From NCBI GenBank assembly GCA_013821985.1, contig PNJQ01000002.1, positions 1-64,000 of the forward strand: a stretch of DNA of 64,000 nt, read 5' to 3'. This document shows, piece by piece, positions 1-9,325 of this stretch. The notes under the pieces are model-generated. The model worked only from the letters and a program-made list of their open reading frames with translations. It was not told the DNA's origin and did no database searches. This stretch comes from Opitutus sp. (GTDB taxonomy: Bacteria > Verrucomicrobiota > Verrucomicrobiia > Opitutales > Opitutaceae). Made by a program: the position numbers and the translations under genes. Each line of letters starts with the position of its first letter. The first letter of the stretch is position 1.

Positions 1-5
1 CGTTC

Positions 6-31
6 GTCGGGGCCTAAAGCCCCTCCCACCA
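6..31. repeat. Family A palindromic repeat, one arm at window edge
   Basis: The arm gtcggggcctaaagcccctc followed by ccacca matches the right arm of the paired repeats at 3733-3800, 25510-25578 and 28485-28544. The left arm would lie outside the window. It sits just downstream of the anmK stop codon. Confidence 0.6.
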
Positions 32-35
32 GAAA

Positions 36-1190
36 TCACTCCGGCCACCACAGCCCGCCCAGCACCGCCGCGCTTTTCGCGCCGGTCACTTCCACGCAAT
101 TGCCCGGCTGCGCGTTCATCCGTTGCCGCGCGAGCCACGCGAACGCCATCGCCTCCACCCAGCCCGGATCCACGCCGAGCGCCGCCGTCGTTTCCACCGC
201 ACACTCCGGCAACCGCTCCCGCAGTGCCTGCATCAGCACCGGATTCCGAGCGCCGCCGCCGCACACGTAAACCTCCAACGGAAGGGACGCGCCTTGCGCG
301 CGCCCGCATTCGAGCGCCGCCGCCGCCCCGCTCCCCCGCACCGCCTCCGCGATACTCCGCGCCGTCAGCGCGACCAATGTCGCCTGCACATCCGCCGGCG
401 CGAATCCCGCCGCCCGCTCCTGCAGCCACGCTAACGAAAAATACTCCGGCCCTGTGCTCTTCGGCGCCGGTCGTGCGAAAAATTCGTCCGCAAGCAACTC
501 GCGCAGCAATCGTTCCTGCACCGTCCCGCGCGCGGCGAATCGCCCGTCGCGGTCCATGGGCGCGCCGGTGTGGAGCCGGCACCACGCGTCGAGCAGCGTG
601 TTGCCCGGCCCGGTGTCATAGCCGCGCACCGGCGCGTCGGCCGCCGCCGGCAGGACGGTCGCGTTGGCGATACCGCCGATGTTCACCACGACGCGCTGCC
701 CATGCTCGCGGCGAAACATTGCCGCGTGGAACGCCGGCACGAGCGGTGCGCCTTGTCCGCCGAGCGCCAGGTCTTTCCGGCGGAAATCCGCGACGACCGG
801 CAGCCCGGTTTCCGTCGCGATCACGTTGGGATCGCCGACCTGCAGCGTGAACGGCACCACCTGCCGAGGGCGGTGCCGCACCGTTTGCCCGTGGCTGCCG
901 ATCGCGCGCACGCGCTCGCGCGACACCTTCGCGCTCGCGAGCAGCCCGTTCACCGCCTGCGCGAAATGCCGGCCGACACTGACATCCGCCGCGCCGAGCC
1001 GGTCGATCTCGTTCTCCCCCGGAATCGCGAGCGCGAGCAGCTCCGCGCGCAGCTCCGGCGGATAGGGCAGCGTGTGCGTCGCGATGAGCTCCGCGCGTTC
1101 GCCGAAGCCGACGAGCGCGGCATCGACCGCATCGACACTCGTGCCGGACAGCACACCGATGAAGAGCTCGTGGTTCGTCAGGGAAGGCAC
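36..1190 (-). CDS. anmK: Anhydro-N-acetylmuramic acid kinase
   Basis: AnmK phosphorylates and opens 1,6-anhydro-MurNAc to MurNAc-6-P during cell-wall recycling in the cytoplasm. The N-terminus shows the family signature FIGVLSGTSVDAVDAAL. Further on are IGSHGQTVRH, VVADFRRKDLALGGQGAPL and GYDTGPGN, all typical AnmK segments. I prefer the GTG start at 1190 (VPSLTNHELFIG), giving 384 residues, close to the usual 370. The open frame continues upstream to an ATG at 1274, but that would overlap murQ. The gene is divergent from murQ, which encodes the next enzyme of the same pathway; about 58 bp separate the two starts. The family assignment is firm and only the start is uncertain. Confidence 0.95.
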   Translation of the reverse strand: MPSLTNHELFIGVLSGTSVDAVDAALVGFGERAELIATHTLPYPPELRAELLALAIPGENEIDRLGAADVSVGRHFAQAVNGLLASAKVSRERVRAIGSHGQTVRHRPRQVVPFTLQVGDPNVIATETGLPVVADFRRKDLALGGQGAPLVPAFHAAMFRREHGQRVVVNIGGIANATVLPAAADAPVRGYDTGPGNTLLDAWCRLHTGAPMDRDGRFAARGTVQERLLRELLADEFFARPAPKSTGPEYFSLAWLQERAAGFAPADVQATLVALTARSIAEAVRGSGAAAALECGRAQGASLPLEVYVCGGGARNPVLMQALRERLPECAVETTAALGVDPGWVEAMAFAWLARQRMNAQPGNCVEVTGAKSAAVLGGLWWPE

Positions 1191-1248
1191 GCGACTGAAA
1201 TGAACGGTTGAACCCGCCGCAGCAACGAGGATTGTTTTTCCATCGCCC

Positions 1249-2130
1249 ATGTTGAACACCGAGACCCCCGACAACCGGCATCCCGAGCTCGACCTCTACA
1301 CCACCGAGCAACTCGTCGGCGCCCTCACGGATGACCAGGTGCGGGCGGCGCAAATCGTGCATGCCGTCCGCGCCGACCTCGCCCGCGCGGTCGATGCGGC
1401 GGCTCCGCGACTCGGGCGCGGCGGACGGCTGATTTACGTCGGTGCCGGCACGTCCGGTCGGCTCGGATTGCTCGACAGCGTGGAATTGTGGCCGACGTTT
1501 TCCTGGCCGAAGGACCGCGCCGTGGCACTGCTCGCCGGCGGACGCGATGCGCTCTTCGTCGCCGTCGAAGGCGCCGAGGACAACCGCGAACAGGGAGCCG
1601 CCGACCTCCGGGCGGTTGCGCCGACTCCGGACGATGTCGTAATCGGCCTCGCCGCATCCGGCGCCACGCCTTACGTCCTCGGTGCGCTCGAAGCCGCGCG
1701 CACCACCGGCGCTCTGACGATCGGTCTCGCGAATAATCCCAACTCGCTCGTCGTGGCCGCGGCCGAGATCGGCCTCACGCTCGACACGGGCAGCGAAGTG
1801 ATCTCGGGCAGCACGCGCCTCAAGGCCGGCACCGCCCAGAAAATCGCCCTCAACACGCTCTCAAGCGCGATCATGGTCCGGCTGCACAAAGTTTACGGCA
1901 ACCTGATGGTCGATGTGATGCCGACCAACGCGAAACTCTACCGTCGCGCCATTGCGCTCACCGCGCGGGCGACCGGCGCCGACGAGGCGGCGGCGAAATC
2001 CGCGCTCGAGTCCTGCCGCTATCGCGTGAAGGTCGCGATCGTGATGCTGAAACGCGGACTCGATCGGCCGGCCGCCGAAGCCGCGCTGTCCGCCGTGCAA
2101 GGAAACGTCCGTGCGGCATTGAAATCATGA
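1249..2130 (+). CDS. murQ: N-acetylmuramic acid 6-phosphate etherase
   Basis: MurQ cleaves the lactyl ether of MurNAc-6-P to GlcNAc-6-P and D-lactate, the step after AnmK. The 293-residue protein has the SIS sugar-phosphate fold, with YVGAGTSGRLGLLDS around residue 64, then ASGATPYVLGAL and the substrate-binding EVISGSTRLKAGTAQK. A C-terminal segment KLYRRAIALT and a UBA-like tail complete the family pattern. Length matches known MurQ (about 300). It begins divergently from anmK and its stop overlaps the start of the next gene by 4 bp (ATGA), which suggests translational coupling with the DigH-like hydrolase. Confidence 0.96.
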   Translation: MLNTETPDNRHPELDLYTTEQLVGALTDDQVRAAQIVHAVRADLARAVDAAAPRLGRGGRLIYVGAGTSGRLGLLDSVELWPTFSWPKDRAVALLAGGRDALFVAVEGAEDNREQGAADLRAVAPTPDDVVIGLAASGATPYVLGALEAARTTGALTIGLANNPNSLVVAAAEIGLTLDTGSEVISGSTRLKAGTAQKIALNTLSSAIMVRLHKVYGNLMVDVMPTNAKLYRRAIALTARATGADEAAAKSALESCRYRVKVAIVMLKRGLDRPAAEAALSAVQGNVRAALKS

Positions 2131-3719
2131 AAACTTTTTATCTTCCGAGGTGGGCGCCGGCGGCCCCGACGGCGCGGATTGCCGCGCTGCGCGCGATTGT
2201 CGCCGCCGGGACGGCGGCGACCACCTTGCTGCTCGCGAGCTGCACGACGCCTCCGAAAACAGAACCGGCCAAACCCGCCGAGCCCGTTGCCTCGCCCGCG
2301 CTCCTCGACGTTCCGCCGCCCGCCCCGCGCGAATTTCGCGGCGTGTGGGTGGCGACGGTCAACAACATCGATTGGCCGAGCAAACGCGGACTCACCGCCG
2401 CGCAACAGCGCGCGGAAATCATCGCCATCCTCGACCGCGCAAAAGCGGTAAACCTCAACGCCGTCATCTTCCAGGTTCGTCCCGCGGCGGATGCGCTCTA
2501 CGCCTCCGAGCTCGAACCGTGGTCGGAATACCTGAGCGGTGCCCAAGGCAAATCGCCCGGTTACGATCCGCTCGCCGTCTGGGTCGAGGAAGCGCATCGC
2601 CGCGGCCTCGAACTTCACGCGTGGTTCAATCCCTACCGCGCCCGCCATGCGGAGGCGAAATCGCCCCTCGCCGACACGCACGTCAACCTGACGAACCCGG
2701 AAGTCGTGAAACGCTACGGCGATCTGCTCTGGATGGATCCGGGGGAAGCGTTCGCGGCGGAGCGCACGCTCGCGGTCATCCGCGATGTGGTGAAGCGCTA
2801 CGACATCGATGGCGTGCACATCGACGATTATTTTTATCCTTATCCGATCCAGAAGCCGTTGCCCACCGGCGCGCCGAAGGATGCGCCGCGCGAAGAGCTC
2901 GACTTTCCGGACAATCCCTCCTGGCAGCGCTACCTCTCCAGCGGCGGCAAGCTTTCCCGCGCCGACTGGCGTCGCGACAACGTTAACCGGCTCGTGCAAC
3001 GCATGCACGAAACCGTGCAGGCCGAGAAGCCGTGGGTGAAGTTTGGCATCAGTCCGTTTGGCATCGCGCGGACCGACCGGCGGCCGCCGGGCATCACGGG
3101 CTTCAATCAGTTCGAAAAGCTTTTCGCCGACGCGGAACTCTGGTTCGAGCGCGGCTGGTGCGACTACTTCACGCCGCAACTCTACTGGCCCATCGACCAG
3201 AAGGCGCAGGCGTTCGCGCCGCTGCTCGATTATTGGGTGTCGCAAAACAAAGCCGGCCGTCACTTCTGGCCCGGCCTGTTCACCAGCCGCATCGACGACT
3301 CGCCGACTTCGTGGTCGTCTGCCGAAGTCCTCGCGCAGGTGGCGCTCACGCGCACGCGTCCGGGCGCCACCGGGCACATTCATTTCAGTGCCGTGGCGCT
3401 GATGCAGGACCGCAAGGCGATCGCGACGAACCTCGCCGCCCTCTACGCCACGCCCGCGCTCGTGCCGGCGTCGCCGTGGATGAAGGTCGCCGCGCCTGCC
3501 GCACCGGAGCTGACGCGCGAGGGCGACGTCGTGAAAATCGCAGGACTCGATGCGAATGCCGTGCGACTCGCGGTCTGGCGGCGCGCAAACGGCGCCTGGC
3601 GCTTTTCCATTCACCCGGCAATGCAGACGACGCAGCCCTTCGGGGTTGCGGAGGCGCTCGTGGTCAGCGCCGTGAATCGCGCCGGCGTGGAGAGCGCGCG
3701 TGTGGTCTCGGCTCCATGA
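2127..3719 (+). CDS. GHL10-family glycosyl hydrolase lipoprotein, DigH/YddW-like
   Basis: This 530-residue protein starts with a basic N-terminus and a hydrophobic stretch ending in the lipobox LLLASC near residue 39, so it is probably a lipoprotein. From about residue 70 it shows the GHL10 barrel: EFRGVWVATVNNIDWPSK, AVIFQVRPAADALY, LHAWFNPYRARH, DIDGVHIDDYFYPYP and DYFTPQLYWP. E. coli YddW (DigH), of this family, cleaves peptidoglycan glycan strands stripped of stem peptides. That fits the surrounding wall-recycling genes, although the substrate here is inferred. A short C-terminal beta domain follows from about residue 450. It is coupled to murQ by a 4-bp overlap. Confidence 0.88.
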   Translation: MKTFYLPRWAPAAPTARIAALRAIVAAGTAATTLLLASCTTPPKTEPAKPAEPVASPALLDVPPPAPREFRGVWVATVNNIDWPSKRGLTAAQQRAEIIAILDRAKAVNLNAVIFQVRPAADALYASELEPWSEYLSGAQGKSPGYDPLAVWVEEAHRRGLELHAWFNPYRARHAEAKSPLADTHVNLTNPEVVKRYGDLLWMDPGEAFAAERTLAVIRDVVKRYDIDGVHIDDYFYPYPIQKPLPTGAPKDAPREELDFPDNPSWQRYLSSGGKLSRADWRRDNVNRLVQRMHETVQAEKPWVKFGISPFGIARTDRRPPGITGFNQFEKLFADAELWFERGWCDYFTPQLYWPIDQKAQAFAPLLDYWVSQNKAGRHFWPGLFTSRIDDSPTSWSSAEVLAQVALTRTRPGATGHIHFSAVALMQDRKAIATNLAALYATPALVPASPWMKVAAPAAPELTREGDVVKIAGLDANAVRLAVWRRANGAWRFSIHPAMQTTQPFGVAEALVVSAVNRAGVESARVVSAP

Positions 3720-3732
3720 CTTTCGTTGCAAT

Positions 3733-3800
3733 GGTGGGAGGGGCTTTACGCCCCGACGAAGCGCGCGCGAAAGCTTCGGGGCGTAAAGCCCCTTTCACCA
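3733..3800. repeat. Family A paired palindromic repeat (REPIN-like)
   Basis: Two inverted arms, ggtgggaggggctttacgcc and its near-complement ggcgtaaagcccctttcacc, flank a short GC-rich spacer. Each arm is itself a small hairpin (ggggc-tttac-gcccc). It lies between the GHL10 gene and the AmpG-like gene, both on the plus strand. The same unit recurs at 25510 and 28485. Confidence 0.8.
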
Positions 3801-3864
3801 CAGCAGGCAACACACCTTGCCCTGCAGGTCGGCTCGCGCGCGCCTCGCGACGCTAGGAACAAAA

Positions 3865-5160
3865 ATGCCCCCTGATTCATCCAGCCAGCCTCCGACATCA
3901 CGCAGCCCCTGGGCGTGGATTCCCACGCTCTATTTTGCGCAGGGCATTCCCTACGTCGTGGTGATGACGCTGTCGGTGGTGCTCTACAAGAATCTCGGCG
4001 TCTCGAACACCGACATCGCGCTCTACACGAGCTGGCTTTACCTGCCGTGGGTCATCAAGCCGCTCTGGTCGCCGCTCGTGGACATGTTTCGCACGAAACG
4101 CTTTTGGATTGTCACGCTGCAGTTCGCGATCGGGTTGGCTTTTGCGCTCGTGGCCTTGACGCTGCCCGGGCCGAAATTTTTCCAGCTCTCGCTCGCGGTG
4201 TTTTGGTTGATGGCCTTTTCGTCGGCGACGCACGACATTGCGGCCGACGGTTTTTATCTGCTCGCGCTGCCGACGGGACAACAAGCCGCCTTCGTCGGCG
4301 TGCGCAGCACATTCTACCGGCTCGCGACCCTCTCGGCGCAGGGCGGACTGGTTTATCTCGCGGGCACGCTCCAGGAAAAAACCGGCAACGTGGCGCATGC
4401 TTGGTCGCTGGTCTTCGGCTTGCTCGCGGCGGTGTTCATTGCGGTCGCGGCGTATCACTGGTTCGCGCTGCCGAAACCGGCCGCCGATCGCGCGACGGTG
4501 CAGGGTGGCGCGTTCGTGCGGGAGTTTTTTGCGGTGTTCGTGGATTTCTTCCGCAAGCCCGGCATTGGCGCCACGCTCGCGTTTTTGTTGCTCTACCGTT
4601 TCGCCGAATCGCAGGCGCTGAAACTCGTGTCGCCCTTTCTGCTCGATGCGCGTGACGTCGGCGGACTCGGTCTCACCACGCAAAGCGTCGGCATTGTTTA
4701 CGGCACGGTGGGAATTGTCGCGCTGACGCTCGGCGGCATTCTCGGCGGGGTGATCATCGCGCAGCGCGGCCTCAAGCGAATGCTCTGGCCGATGATTTTC
4801 GCGATGAACACGCCCAACGTCGCGTTCCTCCTGCTGGCGCTTTTCCCGCCGACGAGTCTTTGGCTCGTGAGTGCGGCGCTTGCGGTTGAACAGTTCGGCT
4901 ACGGCTTTGGTTTCGCGGCGTATCTCGTCTATATGATGTTGGTGGCGGAGGGTCCGCACAAAACCGCTCACTACGCGATCTGCACGGGTTTCATGGCGCT
5001 CGGGATGATGCTACCCGGCATGGCTGCCGGCTGGATTCAGGACCAGATCGGCTACGTGAACTTCTTTTGGTGGGTGCTCGCGTGCACGATCCCGTCTTTC
5101 GCGTCGGCGGCACTGGTCGTTGGGAAGATTCCGGAGAGTTTCGGAAAGAAGAACGCGTGA
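3865..5160 (+). CDS. MFS permease, AmpG-like muropeptide transporter
   Basis: This 431-residue polytopic membrane protein has about twelve hydrophobic segments. AmpG-type features include an N-terminal WIPTLYFAQGIPYVVVMTLS, an early KPLWSPLVDMF loop after the second helix, and SSATHDIAADGFYL in the middle. AmpG carries GlcNAc-anhydroMurNAc-peptides into the cytoplasm, where NagZ, an amidase and AnmK act on them; genes for all three are adjacent. I chose the ATG at 3865, preceded by aggaac, because the upstream in-frame codons lie in the repeat-derived leader and are not membrane-protein-like. The transported substrate is inferred from family and context. Confidence 0.85.
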   Translation: MPPDSSSQPPTSRSPWAWIPTLYFAQGIPYVVVMTLSVVLYKNLGVSNTDIALYTSWLYLPWVIKPLWSPLVDMFRTKRFWIVTLQFAIGLAFALVALTLPGPKFFQLSLAVFWLMAFSSATHDIAADGFYLLALPTGQQAAFVGVRSTFYRLATLSAQGGLVYLAGTLQEKTGNVAHAWSLVFGLLAAVFIAVAAYHWFALPKPAADRATVQGGAFVREFFAVFVDFFRKPGIGATLAFLLLYRFAESQALKLVSPFLLDARDVGGLGLTTQSVGIVYGTVGIVALTLGGILGGVIIAQRGLKRMLWPMIFAMNTPNVAFLLLALFPPTSLWLVSAALAVEQFGYGFGFAAYLVYMMLVAEGPHKTAHYAICTGFMALGMMLPGMAAGWIQDQIGYVNFFWWVLACTIPSFASAALVVGKIPESFGKKNA

Positions 5161-5193
5161 GTGTTCGCAGTTTCGGGTGATCGCGGCGTTGGC

Positions 5194-5275
5194 TTTGTAG
5201 GAGCCTGCTTGCAGGCGATAAAAACGTTTCGCCGCGACACCCGCTTCGTATCGCCTGCAAGCAGGCTCCTACAAA
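5194..5275. repeat. Family B paired palindromic repeat between convergent genes
   Basis: The arm tttgtaggagcctgcttgca and its inverted copy tgcaagcaggctcctacaaa are separated by about 40 bases. Each arm contains the hairpin gcctgc-tt-gcaggc. It lies between the convergent ampG-like and amidase genes, where it could also act as a transcription end. Further copies lie at 21588 and 23281. Confidence 0.85.
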
Positions 5276-5280
5276 CGGTA

Positions 5281-5300
5281 GGGCCGACTTCAGCCGGCCC
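5281..5300. repeat. Short family C hairpin
   Basis: GGGCCG and CGGCCC flank acttcagc, directly after the family B repeat. Similar 'gacttcagtcggac'-type hairpins occur at 13554 and 40673. Confidence 0.5.
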
Positions 5301-5375
5301 GGATGGTTTCGCGGTCGCATGCTGCGCTGCGCGAAGCGCACGCGCTCTCCGCCGTTCGCGGAGCGCGCCGCCACG

Positions 5376-6371
5376 TCACCGCACGAGCTTGCGCGCACCG
5401 TCGAGCACCTTGTCCCAGTCGAACGCCGGGCCGGGGTCGGTCTTGTTGGTTTGAATGTGGTAGTGACCGAGGACGCCTTCGTAGGTCGTGAGCTGGTCGT
5501 CCGGCAATTTTTGGGGGAGGAGTTTGCCGTCCGCTCCGCGGGGGTAGTCGAGTTTGATCTTGGGGAAGATTTTGTGGAGCGCGGCCGTGAGCTTGATCAG
5601 CGCCGCGTATTGCTCGGGCGTGAGATCATATTGCACGAGATCCTGGCCTTGGATGACGCCGCGCACGGTGTCGGGCCGGGCGGGTTTCCCGACGAAGCCG
5701 ATCGTGCGGATGAGTGGGTCGCCGAGTTTTTCCGGCACGGTGATGATCGTCTCGCCCTTTGCGTTGCGCGCATACCATTGCTCGAGCGTCTTCGTGTCGT
5801 TCGGGCCATAGGCGCCCATGTTGGCGATCTCGATGCCGACGCTGCGGTGGTTCGACGTCGTGGCGTGATACGCGCGCTCCTTCAGGTCGAGCGTCTGATA
5901 GATCGTGCCGTCGAGATCCAACATGAAGTGCACGCTCAGCCCGCGGTGATCGTGCAGGATGTTGAAGCATTGTTTGGCGATCCCGCAGACGTCGTAGTGA
6001 ATGACGAATTGGTCCACGACGCGCTGCAGCGTCGGCAAATCCCAGCCGCCGCCGCGGAAGCGTTCGATCTCTTGCGGCGACAGGCGCGCGAACCGCAGAC
6101 CGTAACGCGCGGGGTCCTTGTAATCGACCTTCGCCTCCTGCGTTTTCGCCCAGCTGCTCTGTTCATACGGCGCGAAGCGGCGCTCGGTGCGATACGCGTC
6201 GTAGCCGCCGGGGTCCATCCAAGTCACGACCTTCGTGCCAGTGTGGAAGAGCTGGCCGGCCACGACGATTTCGTCGCCCGTGCGTTTAGCGAGCGTGCCG
6301 GGTCGATGCGCGCAGCCGGTTAGGACGAGGACGAGGACGAGAGCGGCAGCAGGGGAAAGGAAATTGTTCAC
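5376..6371 (-). CDS. N-acetylmuramoyl-L-alanine amidase, AmpD-like lipoprotein
   Basis: The 331-residue protein has a signal ending in LVLVLTGCAH, a lipobox near residue 20, so it is probably lipid-anchored and periplasmic. The central part is the amidase_2/PGRP fold: QFVIHYDVCGIAKQCFNIL, VHFMLDLDGTIYQTLDL, ERAYHATTSNHRSVGIEIAN, with histidines placed as zinc ligands. A long N-terminal segment (about 60-150) precedes the domain, and KIKLDYPRGADGK occurs near the C-terminus. It would cut the MurNAc-L-Ala bond of wall fragments. It stands first of three or four minus-strand recycling genes. Unlike cytoplasmic AmpD it appears exported, so it may be functionally closer to AmiD. Confidence 0.88.
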   Translation of the reverse strand: MNNFLSPAAALVLVLVLTGCAHRPGTLAKRTGDEIVVAGQLFHTGTKVVTWMDPGGYDAYRTERRFAPYEQSSWAKTQEAKVDYKDPARYGLRFARLSPQEIERFRGGGWDLPTLQRVVDQFVIHYDVCGIAKQCFNILHDHRGLSVHFMLDLDGTIYQTLDLKERAYHATTSNHRSVGIEIANMGAYGPNDTKTLEQWYARNAKGETIITVPEKLGDPLIRTIGFVGKPARPDTVRGVIQGQDLVQYDLTPEQYAALIKLTAALHKIFPKIKLDYPRGADGKLLPQKLPDDQLTTYEGVLGHYHIQTNKTDPGPAFDWDKVLDGARKLVR

Positions 6372-6443
6372 AGGAGGAATTGAACCACGGATTGCACGGA
6401 TAACACGAATCGTCGGAAGAAAAGCTGAATCGGCAATCCGTGG

Positions 6444-7529
6444 TTAAGAATTGTCGGGGATCAATCCCGCGCTGCGTTTCAACGCCAGCACGCGTGCGCA
6501 CGACTCATCGATGCGGCTCTCCGGCACGCGACCGTCGCGCACGGCGCGTTCGATGATCGCGACGGCCTTGGGCGCGATGTCGGGATCGTAGGCGAGGTTG
6601 TTGCCGAAACAGAGCACATCGACGCCGGCGTTGAGCGCGGCGGGGATGGATTGCTCGACGCCGAAGCGGGTCGAGATGGCTTTCATCTCGAGGTCGTCGC
6701 TCAACACCACGCCGCCGAAGCCGAGTTTTTCGCGGAGCAGGCCGGTGATGACGGCGCGCGACAGCGTGGATGGCAGCTCTGCGTCGAGGCCCGCGTGAAA
6801 CACATGCGCGCTCATCACGGAATCGCAGTGACCACTCGCGATCAGTCGTGCAAAGGGCGTGAGTTCGCGCTCATGCCACGTCGATGTGACATCGACGAAA
6901 CCGAGATGCGTGTCGCCGGCGGCGCTGCCGTGGCCGGGAAAATGTTTCAGGCACGTCAGCACGCCGTGTGCCCGATGTCCGTCAACAAACGCGGCGGCGT
7001 GACGCGCGACTTTCTCGGGGTCGGCCGCGAAACTGCGGCGCTTGCCCTTGATGATCGGGTTGGTGGGATTCGCGTCGAGGTCGGCGACGGGCGCGAGATT
7101 CCAGTTGATGCCGAGTGCGGCGAGCGTGCGCGCCGTCGCGGCGGCTTGCTCGCGCGTGAACGCCAGGTCGTCGCGCGCACCGAGTTCCTCGTGCGACACG
7201 CTCTCCGGAAAGCCGTAGGCGGGCTTGAGGCGGTTGACGCGTCCGCCTTCCTGATCGATCGCGACGAGCAACGGCACGCGCGCGCAGGATTGCAGGTGCG
7301 CGATCAGCGCCTGGAGTTGCGCGGGCGACTCGATGTTGCGTTTGCCCGGCGCGCCCGAATCGACGGTGCCGGTCATGTCCAGATCGAAGAGGATCACGCT
7401 GCCGACGCCGTGTTCGGTCAGATCGCGCGTGATCAGCGCGGTTTCGGCGGCGGTGCTGCCTTTGAAACCGAGCAGCAGAAGCTGGCCGATTTTTTCGCGC
7501 AGGGTGGAGGGAAGGGCCAGGGCGGACAT
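6444..7529 (-). CDS. nagZ: Beta-N-acetylhexosaminidase, GH3 family
   Basis: NagZ removes GlcNAc from GlcNAc-anhydroMurNAc-peptides. In this 361-residue protein the GH3 signature is complete: LLVAIDQEGGRVNRL near residue 90, TCLKHFPGHGSAAGDTHLGF near residue 195 with the catalytic His-Asp pair, and GVVLSDDLEMKAIS with the nucleophile aspartate near 270. No signal peptide is visible, consistent with a cytoplasmic NagZ. It lies 72 bp from the amidase gene on the same strand and belongs to the recycling group. GH3 also contains other glucosidases, but the KHFPGHG.xDTH pattern is diagnostic for the NagZ branch. Confidence 0.95.
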   Translation of the reverse strand: MSALALPSTLREKIGQLLLLGFKGSTAAETALITRDLTEHGVGSVILFDLDMTGTVDSGAPGKRNIESPAQLQALIAHLQSCARVPLLVAIDQEGGRVNRLKPAYGFPESVSHEELGARDDLAFTREQAAATARTLAALGINWNLAPVADLDANPTNPIIKGKRRSFAADPEKVARHAAAFVDGHRAHGVLTCLKHFPGHGSAAGDTHLGFVDVTSTWHERELTPFARLIASGHCDSVMSAHVFHAGLDAELPSTLSRAVITGLLREKLGFGGVVLSDDLEMKAISTRFGVEQSIPAALNAGVDVLCFGNNLAYDPDIAPKAVAIIERAVRDGRVPESRIDESCARVLALKRSAGLIPDNS

Positions 7530-7587
7530 GCAGACGAATCTCCGTGAACGTTGAGCCCGCGCCGCGTGCGATGCGAGCCCGCTTCAT

Positions 7588-9264
7588 TCAGGGCGGGGTG
7601 GTCGTCTGGCCCAGCCGGGCGCGCGCCTCGCGTAGCGCGGCATCGCCGGGGAAGAGCTGCACGCCTTCGTCGATGAGACCGAGGTGGTCGGGCGTGGGTG
7701 TGGCCGCCGTCCTCGACCACGCCTCGGCGAACAAGGTGTAGATTTCCGGCGCGCGGGGCGCCTGCGTGCGTGCCAACAGCAACGGCTCGAGCACGCCGAG
7801 CAGTTGCTCGTAACTGAGCTGGCCATTCTTCGCCTGGGGTTGCGCGAGGCGTTCTTCGAGCCGCAGCTGGGCGAGCGCGAGATAGGCGTGGGGGCGGGTC
7901 GTTTTTGCCCGGACGGCGAGCGCCAGATAATGCGCGGCGCGGTCCTGGCGGCCGAGCGCGCGTTCGACGTGACCCAGTTCGGCGACGAGGTCGGGCGAAC
8001 GCTCGCCGCGACGATAGGCGAGGATGAGTTCTTCGCGCGCGCGATCGAGCTGCCCGCCCGCCGCGTAAGCGTGGGCCTTCAGCCGGGCGATCTCGAGCAG
8101 CGTGGCGGGGCGGACTTCGACCGCGGGCGCCGACGGCAGTTTCTCGCCTTTGTTCGCCTTCACTCCCTGCACTTTCGCGCGAGTCATCTCCACGTGCACG
8201 CGCAAGGCTTGGGTGCCGGCGGCGTAGTTCATCCCGAAACACTCTTGGAATAGTTTTTCCGTCAGAGGTTCGTGGCGAAGTCGGCGCGTGAAGGTGAAGA
8301 ACGCGGCCGAATTCCGGCCGTAATCGCCAAAGAGGCCCCAGTGGACGAAGGCGTGGCACTGTTTTTTCCAGCGGAGGAGTTGCGCGGCGTTTTCGGTGCC
8401 CGAAAATTTGCGCAGCTCTCCGGCGAACAGCTCTTCGAGTGGGAACAAGGCGCTGTGCGCGAGTGCCGCGTTGAAATCGAGCCGATCAGACAGCGAATCT
8501 CTGAAGTGAGTGGGGATGTGGCGCACATCTCCTTTGATCACGCGTCCGGGTTCGCGGTCCTGGCCATCCTTCGAGCCCTTTTGGTTGGGATCTTCCACCT
8601 GACCCAGCGTGACCGACGTCTCGGTGACGCGCGCCCACGCGAGGACTTGGGCCACGCCCTCGGTCAGCCAGGGCGGAAGCGGCGGGCGCGGTTGCGCGAG
8701 CCAGGCGCGAAGATAACCGAGCTGGAGATTGCGGGTGGCATTTGCCCGGCGGACCGAGGGCATCGCCGCGTCTTCGGAATCGGGCTCCGCCGCGTCTTGT
8801 CCGTCCCGGTCGAAATCGAGTGCTTGCGCGGCTGCGTTGATGACCAACACCGGCTGCTCCGGACGGCCGAGGAGTGCGGTCTCGGGGTCTTCGGTGCCGG
8901 ACTCGAGCGCGCGAGGCGCAAGGGAGTTGAACTGCTCCGTGCCTCCCGTGATCACGATCCGCAGAGGTGCCGGATTGGCGGGGAGAAGACGCGTGCTGCT
9001 CAGCTCCAAGGCGTGTAGCAAATCGGTGAGGTCTTGGGCGAGTTGCTTGGTGCGCCGAGGTGAGGCGCTCGAGAGCACCTCCTGGCCCGCGACTCGGGCG
9101 TAATGCCACGTCTCCGGTGGCGGCAGTTCGCGTTCGGCGACGACGTTGAACTCAGGCAGGTCGATCGGCGTCGAATTGGCCGGCTTTTCCTGCCCCGAAA
9201 GGCGCATGGCTGCGCCGAGAATCAGCGCGGTGGCCCAGACCGCGCGGACGAGGGGCGTTGGCAT
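7588..9264 (-). CDS. Secreted TPR-containing protein of unknown function
   Basis: The 558-residue product begins with a plausible signal peptide (LVRAVWATALILGAAM, cleaved near residue 24). Residues 30-330 form an unrecognised domain with PLPPWLTEGVAQVLAWARVTE, resembling the WLxEGxAE segment seen near the active helix of some gluzincin-like peptidase relatives, but no HExxH motif is visible. From about residue 390 onward helical pairs typical of TPR repeats appear (LKAHAYAAGGQLDRAREELILAYRRGE cut into two helices, then HVERALGRQDRAAHYLAL). It sits between nagZ and the dipeptide epimerase on the same strand, so a cell-envelope role is likely but unproven. Confidence 0.75.
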   Translation of the reverse strand: MPTPLVRAVWATALILGAAMRLSGQEKPANSTPIDLPEFNVVAERELPPPETWHYARVAGQEVLSSASPRRTKQLAQDLTDLLHALELSSTRLLPANPAPLRIVITGGTEQFNSLAPRALESGTEDPETALLGRPEQPVLVINAAAQALDFDRDGQDAAEPDSEDAAMPSVRRANATRNLQLGYLRAWLAQPRPPLPPWLTEGVAQVLAWARVTETSVTLGQVEDPNQKGSKDGQDREPGRVIKGDVRHIPTHFRDSLSDRLDFNAALAHSALFPLEELFAGELRKFSGTENAAQLLRWKKQCHAFVHWGLFGDYGRNSAAFFTFTRRLRHEPLTEKLFQECFGMNYAAGTQALRVHVEMTRAKVQGVKANKGEKLPSAPAVEVRPATLLEIARLKAHAYAAGGQLDRAREELILAYRRGERSPDLVAELGHVERALGRQDRAAHYLALAVRAKTTRPHAYLALAQLRLEERLAQPQAKNGQLSYEQLLGVLEPLLLARTQAPRAPEIYTLFAEAWSRTAATPTPDHLGLIDEGVQLFPGDAALREARARLGQTTTPP

Positions 9265-9325
9265 GCCGACAGTGTGCCGCGCGCCTCACGCGAGACAAAT
9301 TGAATCAGGCGCGCCGTCGCGTCGG

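Noticed and set aside
1190-1274. Longer anmK start at 1274 overlapping murQ
   Set aside because: The first 28 codons do not resemble AnmK, and the GTG at 1190 places the family motif at the expected distance.
2019-3731. Long open frame on the minus strand (about 570 codons) opposite the GHL10 gene
   Set aside because: Arg- and His-rich with no recognisable domain. It mirrors a well-supported gene, as expected of GC-rich codon use.
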